Positions 35,739 through 45,419 of a stretch of DNA of 64,000 nucleotides are shown here, one piece after another. This stretch comes from Marinobacter guineae (GTDB lineage: Bacteria; Pseudomonadota; Gammaproteobacteria; Pseudomonadales; Oleiphilaceae), in contig NZ_KZ319339.1 of assembly GCF_002744735.1 (NCBI RefSeq), forward strand, positions 868,001 through 932,000. The letters are read 5' to 3'. The notes under the pieces are model-generated. The model searched no databases. It was not told the origin of the DNA and was given only the letters and a program-made list of their open reading frames with translations. Position 1 is the first letter of the stretch; each line of letters begins with the position of its first letter. Both the position numbers and the translations under genes were made by a program.

Positions 35739-36356
35739 TCACGTGGGCCGGGCGGGATTGCCAAAGGCCACAACCCCATCAGACAGATTCCGCGTTACAA
35801 CAGCCCCCATACCAACAACAACTCCGTCGCCAATGGAGACTAACTGCTTGACGGCCGCGCCAATACCAATCCAGCTTGCCCGCCCGACAACCACGCCACC
35901 GGCCAAGGCAGCATTGGGACTAACATGAACCCCATCAGCCAGCCTGCAGTCGTGTTCTACCACTGAACCCGTATTGATGATACACCCCTTGCCAAGCTCA
36001 GCCCCCGCATTCACTGCGGAATTAGCAAAAATAACCGTTCCCGGAGACACCCTCGCATACCGGCTGACCTGCGCTGAAGGGTGAATGATAACCACAAGAG
36101 ATGCGTTTCCCGCTTCCAGTTCAGTAAGCTTCTCAAGACGTACTGTGCTATCCCCGATGGCGACGACCACCCCATCGTAGCGCCCGAGGCTTTCAATCAG
36201 CTCCCTGCTGCCACCTTGAACCGGCCAGTTGCCATTTGTCTCGATTACCGGCCAGGCGTCGTCATAAAAAACCACTTCATCCCAACCCGACAGCTCGGCA
36301 GCATCCGCAACCACTTTGCCATGACCACTGGCACCAAGAATAGCCAGCCGCTTCAC
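35739..36356 (-). CDS. PglD/NeuD-type sugar acetyltransferase
   Basis: A 205-residue trimeric acetyltransferase. The N-terminal Rossmann-like part (LAILGASGHGKVVADAA) binds the UDP-sugar; residues about 85-205 form a left-handed beta helix of hexapeptide repeats, with the catalytic His in VVEHDCRL. It probably N-acetylates UDP-4-amino-4,6-dideoxy-GlcNAc to UDP-diNAcBac. It overlaps the phosphosugar transferase gene by 4 bp. Confidence 0.9.
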   Translation of the reverse strand: MKRLAILGASGHGKVVADAAELSGWDEVVFYDDAWPVIETNGNWPVQGGSRELIESLGRYDGVVVAIGDSTVRLEKLTELEAGNASLVVIIHPSAQVSRYARVSPGTVIFANSAVNAGAELGKGCIINTGSVVEHDCRLADGVHVSPNAALAGGVVVGRASWIGIGAAVKQLVSIGDGVVVGMGAVVTRNLSDGVVAFGNPARPT

Positions 36357-36949
36357 GAATCGTTTCCACCAAATTTGGTCATGGTCGCCTTACCATCCTG
36401 ACTGATACCGTCCCGTTTCACGACCTTTAGGACAGTGAGAAACAAGATTTTCATATCCAGCCAAAAGCTTTGATTGTCCACGTACCAGACATCCATCCGG
36501 AATTTCTCATCCCAACTCAATGCGTTCCTACCATTTACCTGAGCCCAACCAGTGACACCAGGGCGCACATTATGGCGACGATATTGTTCAGAAGAGTATA
36601 GGGGCAGATATTCCATGAGTAATGGACGGGGGCCTACCAGGCTCATATCGCCCTTGAGCACGTTCCATAACTCCGGTAGCTCATCCAGACTGGTCGACCG
36701 CAAAAACTGCCCGAACGACGTTATGCGTTGATCATCAGGAAGCGGATTGCCATTCTTGGCGACAGCATCCAGCATGGTGCGGAACTTTATCATTTCGAAG
36801 GGGGTGCCGCCTTTACCCGGGCGGGTCTGGCGAAAAAACACTGGAGAGCCAAGCTTCCTGCGAATTTGCCAAGCAGTGATACCTAAGACAGGAGCAAGGA
36901 AAATCAGACCCAAAGCCGAAACAACGATATCCAAAAAACGCTTGATCAC
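36353..36949 (-). CDS. initiating phosphosugar transferase (PglC type)
   Basis: A 198-residue monotopic phosphoglycosyl transferase that loads the first sugar phosphate onto undecaprenyl phosphate. One N-terminal re-entrant hydrophobic helix ([16 protein letters not shown]), then MIKFRTM, the catalytic Asp-Glu pair in [13 protein letters not shown], and [11 protein letters not shown]. The short form without extra membrane segments is PglC-like, in keeping with diNAcBac-1-phosphate as substrate. Confidence 0.93.
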   Translation of the reverse strand: MIKRFLDIVVSALGLIFLAPVLGITAWQIRRKLGSPVFFRQTRPGKGGTPFEMIKFRTMLDAVAKNGNPLPDDQRITSFGQFLRSTSLDELPELWNVLKGDMSLVGPRPLLMEYLPLYSSEQYRRHNVRPGVTGWAQVNGRNALSWDEKFRMDVWYVDNQSFWLDMKILFLTVLKVVKRDGISQDGKATMTKFGGNDS

Positions 36950-38064
36950 TTTATCCCCATTTCTCTCAGCATATGAGCGTTCACCTTACGTACGTCGTAT
37001 TTCTCTTCAGCGATCTTGCGAGATTCTCCGCCCATGCGACTCACCAAGGCAGGGTCATGAACAAATGCCAACATGGCTTCAGAAAGAGCATTTACAGACT
37101 TCACAGGCACAAGGTATCCGTTCTTGCCATTGATGACGGTTTCTCGACACCCCGGCGCATCAGTGGTAATAATCGGTCGCCCCATAGCCATGGCCTCCAG
37201 TACCGTGCGTGGCGTACCTTCTGAGTAGGAAGGAAGCACATACACACTGGCATTTTCGATAGCCGGTTTCACATCACTAAGCCTGCCATAAAAAGCCAGC
37301 GTACCTGCAGACACCCAATCATCAAGTTCCGCCTGGGCAATTGAGTCGGGGTTGTCGTCAATCCAGCCCACAAGCCCGAACTCAACATTCGGATGTTTTG
37401 CTCTAACCAAGGCAGCGGCTCCCGCGTACTCACGTATTCCTTTTGCGCACAACAACCGCGCAATTAACAAAAATCTGGGCACCTCAGGTAAGGTGGCGGC
37501 CCTGAAGCTTGCGACATCAACACCGGAGCCATTCACCACAACGGACGCACCTTGCGTTTTCAGTATATTCTCCTTGCGAAACAGCGCCTGATCGTCAGGA
37601 TTCTGAAAGAAAACCATATCTGTTCGGGCCAGCGCGAACCGATAGAGCCGATGCACCAGACGTTTTAGTATTCGCCGACCGCCATCAGCCTCCTGAAACG
37701 CATAGCCCAGGCCAGTGATCAAAGCGAAACGCTTCGGTACGCGTGATAACCAACCAGCAAGACTGCCATAAATCACCGGCTTAATGGTATATCCAAGCAC
37801 GAAGTCAGGCCGAATACGCCGCATCAGAGCCCAGAGACTTAACAGTGCAACAAAGTCTGCAGCCGGGTTCATACCGGTACGCCGAAGCGGAATATCGTAG
37901 ACCTGCAAACCTTTCGCTTCCAGCTGGCGCCGAATCTCACTACCAGGGGGTAGGTCCGGCGCTGCCACATGAACATCAAGTCCCGCATTTAAAAGCGAGT
38001 CGATAAGAGGGCCTCGAAAGTTCAGTAACGAATCGGGATAACCGGCTATCAATAAAAATTTCAT
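36946..38064 (-). CDS. glycosyltransferase family 4 (PglA-like)
   Basis: A 372-residue GT-B glycosyltransferase. C-terminal donor-binding motif EGTPRTVLEAMAMGRPII, and GCRETVINGKNGYLV. It overlaps pglC-like by 4 bp, which is the usual place of the enzyme adding the second sugar to lipid-linked diNAcBac. Start ATG 38064; a GTG three codons earlier is possible. Confidence 0.88.
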   Translation of the reverse strand: MKFLLIAGYPDSLLNFRGPLIDSLLNAGLDVHVAAPDLPPGSEIRRQLEAKGLQVYDIPLRRTGMNPAADFVALLSLWALMRRIRPDFVLGYTIKPVIYGSLAGWLSRVPKRFALITGLGYAFQEADGGRRILKRLVHRLYRFALARTDMVFFQNPDDQALFRKENILKTQGASVVVNGSGVDVASFRAATLPEVPRFLLIARLLCAKGIREYAGAAALVRAKHPNVEFGLVGWIDDNPDSIAQAELDDWVSAGTLAFYGRLSDVKPAIENASVYVLPSYSEGTPRTVLEAMAMGRPIITTDAPGCRETVINGKNGYLVPVKSVNALSEAMLAFVHDPALVSRMGGESRKIAEEKYDVRKVNAHMLREMGIK

Positions 38065-38291
38065 GAACGTCACACAATGAAAGTACCGTGATATTCTATT
38101 GATCTTCCAACCACTTCTGAAACATCAACACACTTCAAAGATCATATTGCCAGTTCTTCTTGCCACTAAGGTGTGACGACCGCAGGAGTCCAATTGACTC
38201 AGGATGAAAGAAGTCGCAAGACCGGGGGCGGTTTTCATCTAATAACGCCACAGCCGAATCGCCATCATAGAAACGGGCAATTCCACACGCA
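38065..38291. other. gap between glycosyltransferase genes
   Basis: A 227-bp gap in an otherwise tightly packed operon. Only very short frames exist on the minus strand (for example one reading MKTAPGLATSFILSQLDSCG), without a ribosome site or recognisable family. It may be debris of a lost gene. Confidence 0.4.
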
Positions 38292-39377
38292 CTAAACAGA
38301 TTCCGGTAAGACAACCGACTGGGTGAATATACCTGCAAGGACTGGCGCCTGAACCGCCAACGAATACTGGGTCTCCACCGCTTTCCGCCCTGCTTTGCCC
38401 AATTGCAGTCTCTGCGCCGGCGATTCCAGCAGTTTGTCCAGCGCAACTTCCCACTCTGCTGTATTGGCAGCCAACAGCCCACACTGGTTCGCGCCAACAA
38501 TATCGACATTCACCCCCACTGGCGAGGCGATAACAGGAATGCCACCCGCCATGTATTGAATTAACTTATAGCCGCATTTACCTTTTTCCCAAGGCCCATC
38601 GGATAAAGGCATGATGCCAATATCCATCTGAGCAATCAGCTCTGCCTCGAATGCTTCACTCCAAGGAACAACCTCAACATCAAGGCCCGGGAATTCAGAT
38701 ACAATATCGTCTGAAGCACCAACCAACAGCAACCGTGCATTATGTTTTTGACACAGCGACGTCAACGCCCGAGCCATGCCAACAACATAGCTCTGGGTAG
38801 AGGGTGAACCGATCCAGCCAATCACCGGCTTTGCCGCCGGCGATGACTCATTCGAGTTATAGCGCGTTGCATCAACCACCGTCGGCACCAGCTCAACGCG
38901 AACAGCACCTGCCGTTTTCGCCCGGCCTGCCAGATAATCATTCCCGGCCACGACGCATCGTGCGTACCGCATTACGACGTCAATTTTACGCCCCAGAGCC
39001 CGGCGCAGCACCGAATTCCCCGACAGGTCATAGTTATGAAAGATCGCATCATCGTAATCAACCACATAGCGCTTACCCAGCCAGTGCAAAATCCTTTCTG
39101 CGAGCGCTGGCAAATAGGGGAATATTTCTTTTTCAATCCAAATCAGGTCGTAACGGAAGACACTGAGCAGCACGAACAGCCTGCGTACATAGAGCATCAC
39201 CGTGCGCAATGGCGCCCGTTTACCATGCTTATAAAGCAGGTCAAGGTATTGATCGTCAAAAAGGCTACTGACGGTGATCTGAAACCCTTCGGCCTCCAAA
39301 AAAGGTAAATACTGTAGTGAACGCAGGCGGGTACTGGCGCCTTTTCTTGAATATTTTGAAAGAAGGAGGATTTTCAT
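38292..39377 (-). CDS. glycosyltransferase family 4
   Basis: A 361-residue GT-B protein. N-terminal LLLSKYSRKGASTRLRSLQY, central RYVVDYDDAIFHNYD, then PVIGWIGSPST and a donor-site segment KCGYKLIQYMAGGIPVIASP. Typical of enzymes acting on lipid-linked O-units at the cytoplasmic face of the membrane. Donor and acceptor cannot be predicted. Confidence 0.85.
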   Translation of the reverse strand: MKILLLSKYSRKGASTRLRSLQYLPFLEAEGFQITVSSLFDDQYLDLLYKHGKRAPLRTVMLYVRRLFVLLSVFRYDLIWIEKEIFPYLPALAERILHWLGKRYVVDYDDAIFHNYDLSGNSVLRRALGRKIDVVMRYARCVVAGNDYLAGRAKTAGAVRVELVPTVVDATRYNSNESSPAAKPVIGWIGSPSTQSYVVGMARALTSLCQKHNARLLLVGASDDIVSEFPGLDVEVVPWSEAFEAELIAQMDIGIMPLSDGPWEKGKCGYKLIQYMAGGIPVIASPVGVNVDIVGANQCGLLAANTAEWEVALDKLLESPAQRLQLGKAGRKAVETQYSLAVQAPVLAGIFTQSVVLPESV

Positions 39378-39392
39378 AAACTCTTATAGCAC

Positions 39393-40316
39393 TTACCGCG
39401 TCTTGTTTTTAAAAAGCCATTCTGGCACCCATGCCAACAGCATCCGATAACCCGCCCAGGTCTCCTTCAACCCCGATAAAGAACGCCGGGCCAGAGCCAA
39501 CGCCGAACGAGCCAAAGGTTCGAGCAAGAGTGTCGTGGCCAGCACCATTAACGCAGCGGGGAAAGAAAAATGCTTAAAGGCATACAGCAACCGGCTACGC
39601 AGCGAATAAAAAAGCCGTCTCGCCTTAACCTGATTGGAGGTGCCGCCACCGGCATGAAAAGCTTGGGCATCGGCCAGATAGAAACTTTGCCAACCGGCCA
39701 GACGTGCACGGTATGAAAAATCAACCTCCTCGAAATAAACGAAGAAACGTTCATCAAAACCCTGCAGTTGCTCAAAAAGCCTGCGACGAACGAAAAAGAA
39801 AGCACCAATAACCTGATCGACCTTGCGATCAGCCAAATGATCCCATTCCGCCATGGAGTTACCAAGACCGGGAAAAATACGATCCAAGCCAACGGCATGA
39901 GCCAAAAATCCAGTGACCGAAGGAAACCTCGCACAGCTGCGGGACACCTTGCCGCTCTCCTCAATCAACTGAGCACCGCAAATACCTACCACCTGGTTAG
40001 CCGGCGCCTGCATGAAGTTGACTACCTTTCTAAGCGTACCCTCGAAGAGTGCCGCATCGGGATTGAGAAACAGCAGATAATCACTGTCGGCATCCTTCGC
40101 CCCCAAATTACAGGCCTTACCGAAACCGAGGTTTTCGCCGGCTCGTATCAGAGTAACGTTCGGCATTCCCTCAACCGAGGTTTCCGAGCCATCTATAGAG
40201 CCGTTATCGACGACTATGATCTTTCCGACATAATCGCCGCCAAATTGGGTGACGGAATCAACGCAGGTTTTAAGTTGTGGGCCTGCGTTCCAGTTAACGA
40301 CGATGATATCAAGCAT
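39393..40316 (-). CDS. glycosyltransferase family 2 (rhamnosyltransferase-like)
   Basis: A 307-residue GT-A enzyme. IIVVNWNAGPQLKTCVDSV at the start, an acidic motif in YLLFLNPDAALFEG, and FFVYFEEVDFSYRARLAG, which is the pattern of WbbL-like rhamnosyltransferases. With rfbBDAC upstream, dTDP-L-rhamnose is the probable donor. A C-terminal hydrophobic patch (ALMVLATTLLLEPLA) may attach it to the membrane. Confidence 0.88.
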   Translation of the reverse strand: MLDIIVVNWNAGPQLKTCVDSVTQFGGDYVGKIIVVDNGSIDGSETSVEGMPNVTLIRAGENLGFGKACNLGAKDADSDYLLFLNPDAALFEGTLRKVVNFMQAPANQVVGICGAQLIEESGKVSRSCARFPSVTGFLAHAVGLDRIFPGLGNSMAEWDHLADRKVDQVIGAFFFVRRRLFEQLQGFDERFFVYFEEVDFSYRARLAGWQSFYLADAQAFHAGGGTSNQVKARRLFYSLRSRLLYAFKHFSFPAALMVLATTLLLEPLARSALALARRSLSGLKETWAGYRMLLAWVPEWLFKNKTR

Positions 40317-40317
40317 A

Positions 40318-41598
40318 TTATATAGCCACTCGTTGGTATTTTAGGCTTGTCGCAAGCAGATGTGGCAATATAACAATCCACAGGAAGTCAAATTTACCAA
40401 AATATGGATTAGAGGCAGCGGCTATGCAGAAACAAAATACCCCTGTCATCAAAGGTAAGACGTATATCTTTAAATCAGGCCTCATCTTCAATGATTGCCT
40501 GACTCTAATCAGCCCATACCCAAACCAAGAAAAATAAAATAGGAAACCGACTAGCCCTGTAGAGAATAATAGATATACATAAGTTAGTTCATAAGCCCAC
40601 CCCATCTCTGTTGAACGAACTACGTCGACAGTCGAGCCGTTTCCTGCACCAAATAGAATTGAGCTATCAAACCAACCATTCATCAGGGAAAAGAACTGTA
40701 GCGTACGTTCTGACGTGCTCTCGCCGGATTCAAAATTAAAGCCGTCCGCAAACATAATCCAAACTTTGGTAAGATTAAAACCAAGATGATTAAGCAACCC
40801 TAAAGCGATTAAGAACAAAAAAATTGATAGTATATAAAAACCAGGTGATCTTGATAATCGCCGAATTTTTATCGGTAATTTTTTAAGACCGGAAAACAAA
40901 AAAAATTCTGCCAGAACAATGGCTGGAATGATCATAAAGACGAGTAGCATCGCACGCCGGCCAGTCAAGAACGTAAGAACAATAGACGCCAAAATTAATA
41001 CCAACCATAAATACGTTTTTTCCCGATATGGGAGCTTTAGCTTAATGTAAAAAAAGTGTATCGCCAGAGGGATAAGGAAAATAAGAGATGAGATCGAGTA
41101 CATCCTATACTCGACAAATCCATCATAAAATCCGACACCCTGACCTTGATCAAGCTCAAAATAAAGACTTTCTGGCACAAAGCCTGACTTCACTCCAAGG
41201 AATAAAAAACTATAAATAATAATAAAAACTAATGAGGCAATCAGCACCTTAAAAAATACTTCAAGCGAACGATCGTTAGAGAGATATACAGATAGCAACA
41301 AAAACACCCAGGGCCATAGAAAATAAACAGTTAAGACACGAACTGCGCCAGGTGCACCATTTAAAAAGCCATAAAAAGAATACAATAAACCTACTGAGGT
41401 TAAAGATAAGATAGCGAAAAATGCAGTCTTGTTAATTTTAAAAACACCCAAAAACAAGCCTAAAATTGCTACCGAGCAAGCCAACAAAAGCAAACCTGCC
41501 TTGGCTGGCACATAAGCGGTAGGAACAAACATTGCCATAAAAATAAGAAGCAACGTTGAACCGCCTCCTATGCGACGCATTAGTAATTTTTCATTCAT
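40318..41598 (-). CDS. polysaccharide polymerase, Wzy-like membrane protein
   Basis: A 426-residue protein with about eleven predicted transmembrane segments and a large loop before the last ones (about residues 280-330), the layout of O-unit polymerases of the Wzy type. No strong sequence signature, as is normal for Wzy. Strikingly AT-rich relative to the flanking rfb and pse genes. It lies between glycosyltransferases in a Wzx-containing locus, so polymerase is the best call. It overlaps the upstream stop by ATGA. Confidence 0.8.
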   Translation of the reverse strand: MNEKLLMRRIGGGSTLLLIFMAMFVPTAYVPAKAGLLLLACSVAILGLFLGVFKINKTAFFAILSLTSVGLLYSFYGFLNGAPGAVRVLTVYFLWPWVFLLLSVYLSNDRSLEVFFKVLIASLVFIIIYSFLFLGVKSGFVPESLYFELDQGQGVGFYDGFVEYRMYSISSLIFLIPLAIHFFYIKLKLPYREKTYLWLVLILASIVLTFLTGRRAMLLVFMIIPAIVLAEFFLFSGLKKLPIKIRRLSRSPGFYILSIFLFLIALGLLNHLGFNLTKVWIMFADGFNFESGESTSERTLQFFSLMNGWFDSSILFGAGNGSTVDVVRSTEMGWAYELTYVYLLFSTGLVGFLFYFSWFGYGLIRVRQSLKMRPDLKIYVLPLMTGVFCFCIAAASNPYFGKFDFLWIVILPHLLATSLKYQRVAI

Positions 41599-42845
41599 AA
41601 CTTCACGAACGCATTAAACCGCAATGACAATTCATGTTCTGAATAGTCGTCAGGCACTGAAAATCTGATCTTATCATAAAAACCAGTGTTTGCATTTCGC
41701 GCACTGTTGGCAGTATTGGAGGCAACATCAACCAACGTCGCCTGCGGCAGAGACTCGCAAATCTTCCATGTTGCACTATCCTTTTCAGTTACCACAAAAA
41801 TGGGCAGGCCGGTCGGAATATACTCAAAGAGTTTACTCGGCAAGGCGGCATAGGATGCCGATAACAGCAACAATCCATCTGACTTTGGTAACTGCGCTAA
41901 CAGCACGGCACGGGGAACTGCTCCAGGGGTTTCGATTTGCCAACCAATAGCCTTAAACCGTGGTTCAAACGGAGCAATCTGCGCCAACTCTTCCTTCGTG
42001 AGCGCGCCGATCAATCGAACAACTCCAGTTTTGGACGTATCGGCGAGATCTCTTAACAGTGGCTCCAGTAGCAGCGCTGGATATTGTGTAAGTCTGGACC
42101 CTGTGAAACGGCCTGCATGAACAAGTACTGTTTTAGCGGTATCAACTCCAGCCTCCGCTTCGGCTCTCAGCGTCTGCGCATTTTCAGGGTAGCCATTAGT
42201 GAGCACCTGAACCTTTGATGCAAGATGTGGGTAACGGCGACACAACAAGTCGCTCCATACCTCCGACGTAACCTGAATCCCTTTTGCGTCATGCAAAATT
42301 CGACGCTCTAACCGTCTTTCCTGCCAGCGGCGCAGTGCTGACGAACGTAATAACGGTTTAAGCGGCTCATCAAGCCAGCCGTCGCGCATATCAACGATGT
42401 GCGGAACTGAAGTTTTTCGCGACAGAATCCAGGCGCCAACGTGGGCTGACTCGGGTGGGCTGGAAGACAGTATAAATTGCGCGCCCGCCATGGCCGCCAC
42501 GACAGTGGGGTGACTAGCAGCGGAACGCGCCCATACAACGGTTGGATCGGGATTAAATAACCAATAAGCGAGCGCGCGGCGCCACTTGTTGGGCTTTCTG
42601 GGGTTAGCAGCAGCCGGCTCCCTCAATTCAGTGTCGCGATAAAGCCCAAGACGGTCACGCACTGTTATTTGCTGACCCCATGACTCATCATGTATCGCAT
42701 CTGCGCTACCAGCCCGGATCATGACGATACGATAGCCCTCTTCTACCAACCAACGCACGAATCGATCTAGTCGATTGTTGCCGACATGATTTTGTTGACC
42801 CCAAAAAGGCGCAAATAAAACAGCTTTTTTGATTGTTTGCCTCAT
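41595..42845 (-). CDS. GT-B glycosyltransferase
   Basis: A 416-residue protein beginning MRQTIKKAVLFAPFWGQQ. SSSPPESAHVGAWILSRK and PHIVDMRDGWL are typical of group 4-like glycosyltransferases, and KLFEYIPTGLPIFVVTE is the donor-site loop. I start at ATG 42845, which leaves a 23-bp gap to wzx; the frame is open 63 nt further upstream but would overlap it. Substrates unknown. Confidence 0.82.
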   Translation of the reverse strand: MRQTIKKAVLFAPFWGQQNHVGNNRLDRFVRWLVEEGYRIVMIRAGSADAIHDESWGQQITVRDRLGLYRDTELREPAAANPRKPNKWRRALAYWLFNPDPTVVWARSAASHPTVVAAMAGAQFILSSSPPESAHVGAWILSRKTSVPHIVDMRDGWLDEPLKPLLRSSALRRWQERRLERRILHDAKGIQVTSEVWSDLLCRRYPHLASKVQVLTNGYPENAQTLRAEAEAGVDTAKTVLVHAGRFTGSRLTQYPALLLEPLLRDLADTSKTGVVRLIGALTKEELAQIAPFEPRFKAIGWQIETPGAVPRAVLLAQLPKSDGLLLLSASYAALPSKLFEYIPTGLPIFVVTEKDSATWKICESLPQATLVDVASNTANSARNANTGFYDKIRFSVPDDYSEHELSLRFNAFVKL

Positions 42846-42868
42846 GATATTTTTCAGATCTAATCGAT

Positions 42869-44323
42869 TTAGTGGTTGGCAACTAACCGAAACATTGCCT
42901 TTAACCACGTGCGGTTAACTAATGCGCTCACTGCGAAATAAGCAGGTACGGCAATTCCACCACCTACCAACAAGCGATACGCAGGAAAGTCTATGGGAGC
43001 GACCATTGTATAGGCAAGACCTACCGATGAAGCTGCACACCCAAAAGGGATAAGCAAACTCATAGCATATTCTGCGCCGCCTATTCCCGTGCTAGGCCGA
43101 ACTAAAAAATACCAACCAGGAATTAACAAAAACGCGGCAAGTAAAGCCTCTGCAGCTGCTAAAACATTTACACCCGATTTAGAAGCGATCCAGAGAGTGG
43201 GCGGCACTATAAACAACAGGAGGACATTCCAGAAAAAAGAAAGTCTTGCCTTACCCACGGCAACAAGCAGGCCGCCAACCGGATTACTGCATGAGCGGAA
43301 CATACCCCATACGGCCAATAATTTTAATATACTGTCAGCATCAATCCATTTTGACCCAAATAGTATTTCCACAACGTCTTTTGAAAAAAAAGCAAGGGCG
43401 ACATATATAGGAAAATTGATTGATGCAGTCATCCTCATTATCTTCAAATAAATGGTTCGCAACAACTCCAAGTCATTCTGAGCCTCAGCCATAACAGGTA
43501 GTCCAACGCGTGTTACAACAGGATTTATGATACCTCCTATTTTTAAGCTAAGATTTCTCGGTAGACTAAACAACCCGAGAGTAGCTGTGGGAAAAACTCT
43601 TCCTGCAATCAATACATCAGCTTGGCTATTCACGCTATTTACAAGATTTGTTAGTAATATATAGCTACCGAATTTCACGAAGTGGTTTATCTCGTTTAAT
43701 TTAAAATGGAATTCTGGCTTCCAGCCATCTCGAGCAAAAAACCAAAGTAACAAAGCTTTGCTCGATTCCATCGCAACTATCCCGGCGACCAATGCATAAG
43801 CACTAGGTATCAGGATCGCCCATATTAACGAAGTAGAGAATGCGATAATCGAAGCGACGATTTCGACTTTCGCTATTATCGGAAACCGAAGCTCTTTCTC
43901 GGCCATAACCCGTATTTGTTGACCCACTGTCATAAAGAGCACACTGATACTCATAACCATCAGCAATGGCTGAACATTGGGCTTGTTAAAAACTAAATGA
44001 CTAAGAGGATAGCTAAGAATCAAAATGATGGTCATTAATAACAAACCCACCATCAAATTAAGCCAATAGAGTGTCGACAATTGGCTTCTTGAAATTTCTT
44101 TAAAATGAATTATTGCGCTACTGATACCGAAATCTGCAAAAACTTGCGTAAAGGCCATTATTGATAAAACAATAGCCATCAAGCCAAAATCTTCAGGCAC
44201 GAGCAAGCGGGCCAGTATTGCCATCTGTGCAAATTGAAGGACAGTACGCCCAACCATTGCAACGCTGGTCCAGCGAACTGCGGAGAATGACGCGGCTCTT
44301 AGTTTACTTTTTGCCTCGGTCAT
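42869..44323 (-). CDS. wzx: O-unit flippase, Wzx (WzxC-like MOP family)
   Basis: A 484-residue integral membrane protein with about twelve to fourteen transmembrane segments. Its N-terminus SFSAVRWTSVAMVGRTVLQF and MAILARLLVPEDFGLMAIVL are characteristic of the WzxC/polysaccharide transporter subfamily. It moves undecaprenyl-linked units across the inner membrane. AT-rich like its neighbours from 40.3 to 45.4 kb. Confidence 0.92.
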   Translation of the reverse strand: MTEAKSKLRAASFSAVRWTSVAMVGRTVLQFAQMAILARLLVPEDFGLMAIVLSIMAFTQVFADFGISSAIIHFKEISRSQLSTLYWLNLMVGLLLMTIILILSYPLSHLVFNKPNVQPLLMVMSISVLFMTVGQQIRVMAEKELRFPIIAKVEIVASIIAFSTSLIWAILIPSAYALVAGIVAMESSKALLLWFFARDGWKPEFHFKLNEINHFVKFGSYILLTNLVNSVNSQADVLIAGRVFPTATLGLFSLPRNLSLKIGGIINPVVTRVGLPVMAEAQNDLELLRTIYLKIMRMTASINFPIYVALAFFSKDVVEILFGSKWIDADSILKLLAVWGMFRSCSNPVGGLLVAVGKARLSFFWNVLLLFIVPPTLWIASKSGVNVLAAAEALLAAFLLIPGWYFLVRPSTGIGGAEYAMSLLIPFGCAASSVGLAYTMVAPIDFPAYRLLVGGGIAVPAYFAVSALVNRTWLKAMFRLVANH

Positions 44324-44330
44324 GTCGCAG

Positions 44331-45383
44331 TTAACTCTCTGTCTTTATGCCGGAAGTAGATCGAAATGCCTCCGCCCACTCGATAACAATTTTTTTCCAG
44401 CTACTAACCGATCGAATGATTTCTCTGTTTCTATTCACATCTGGACGGTAACCCTTTGCTTTTATCAATGCATCGGACAGGTCATTCAAAGTATCTACTT
44501 CGATCCAGGAAATACCTCTATCACGAAGTAAATCATATGGCAGCCAGCTACCTGTAATGACTACGCCACCTGCATAAATAGTCTCTTGCATCGCACCAGA
44601 CAACGCATCATTTTCTTGTAGCTGGACAAGTATATCGGTTTTCAGTCGAAATTGAGCAAGCTCGGCGCCGGTATAGAAGCTCTCATCAACCTTGGACTTG
44701 AAGTTTGCATCGCGCAGTCGAGTCTTCACGAGTTCCCTGTTCCGTCTATCTCCATAGCTCATATGAAAAACAAACTCAAAATCATTCAATAGTTCACAAT
44801 GGCTATCCAGTACTTCGATTAACTTTAAATGCTGCTGATTCGGGGAGGCATTAGTGCCAATCATCACTTTTTTTCTTTCGGCGACGCCCGCTTCACTCGA
44901 CTCCGATAGCACGATATCGTCAATATCATCTAATAATCCAAGACCAAACCGAAGCTCGCATATTTTTGTAACATTACTAAATACTCGCTCGCACTCAGCC
45001 ATATAGTCACGGTTATTAAATGACAGAAATTTAGAGTTTTTCAATATGAATTTTATAAAAGGATACTTCCTTTTAGAGAGTGATACATAATCGCTTCCCC
45101 AGAACGAAATAGAATAATTTACTCGAAATACGGCCAGCATTATTGAAACTAAATAATTCCTTACACTAAAAAACTGTATCGAAACTAGGTCAACATCATA
45201 GCGCAGAATTTTTATAAAATCTCTTGTGGCAAGACTCAACAGCTTTAACCAAAGAATAACACGAGATTTCCCAGATATATTATCTGTTTTGTATAGTTGC
45301 ACTTCGAATTTTATCGTCTCTAATTCTTTCAACAACCTGTCAAACAAAGGGTTACTTGATCCCGCGATGAACAAGACTCTCAC
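44331..45383 (-). CDS. probable GT-B glycosyltransferase
   Basis: A 350-residue protein, the most AT-rich gene of the locus. Begins RVLFIAGSSNPLFDRLLKEL; VMIGTNASPNQQHLKLIEVL opens the second Rossmann domain, and QENDALSGAMQETIYAGGVV resembles the donor-binding turn of WecF/GT56-like 4-amino-sugar transferases. It starts after rfbC and ends 8 bp before wzx. The acceptor is unknown. Confidence 0.72.
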   Translation of the reverse strand: MRVLFIAGSSNPLFDRLLKELETIKFEVQLYKTDNISGKSRVILWLKLLSLATRDFIKILRYDVDLVSIQFFSVRNYLVSIMLAVFRVNYSISFWGSDYVSLSKRKYPFIKFILKNSKFLSFNNRDYMAECERVFSNVTKICELRFGLGLLDDIDDIVLSESSEAGVAERKKVMIGTNASPNQQHLKLIEVLDSHCELLNDFEFVFHMSYGDRRNRELVKTRLRDANFKSKVDESFYTGAELAQFRLKTDILVQLQENDALSGAMQETIYAGGVVITGSWLPYDLLRDRGISWIEVDTLNDLSDALIKAKGYRPDVNRNREIIRSVSSWKKIVIEWAEAFRSTSGIKTES

Positions 45384-45419
45384 GAATTCACACCTATTCA
45401 GAAATTCTGTTTCGGGAAG

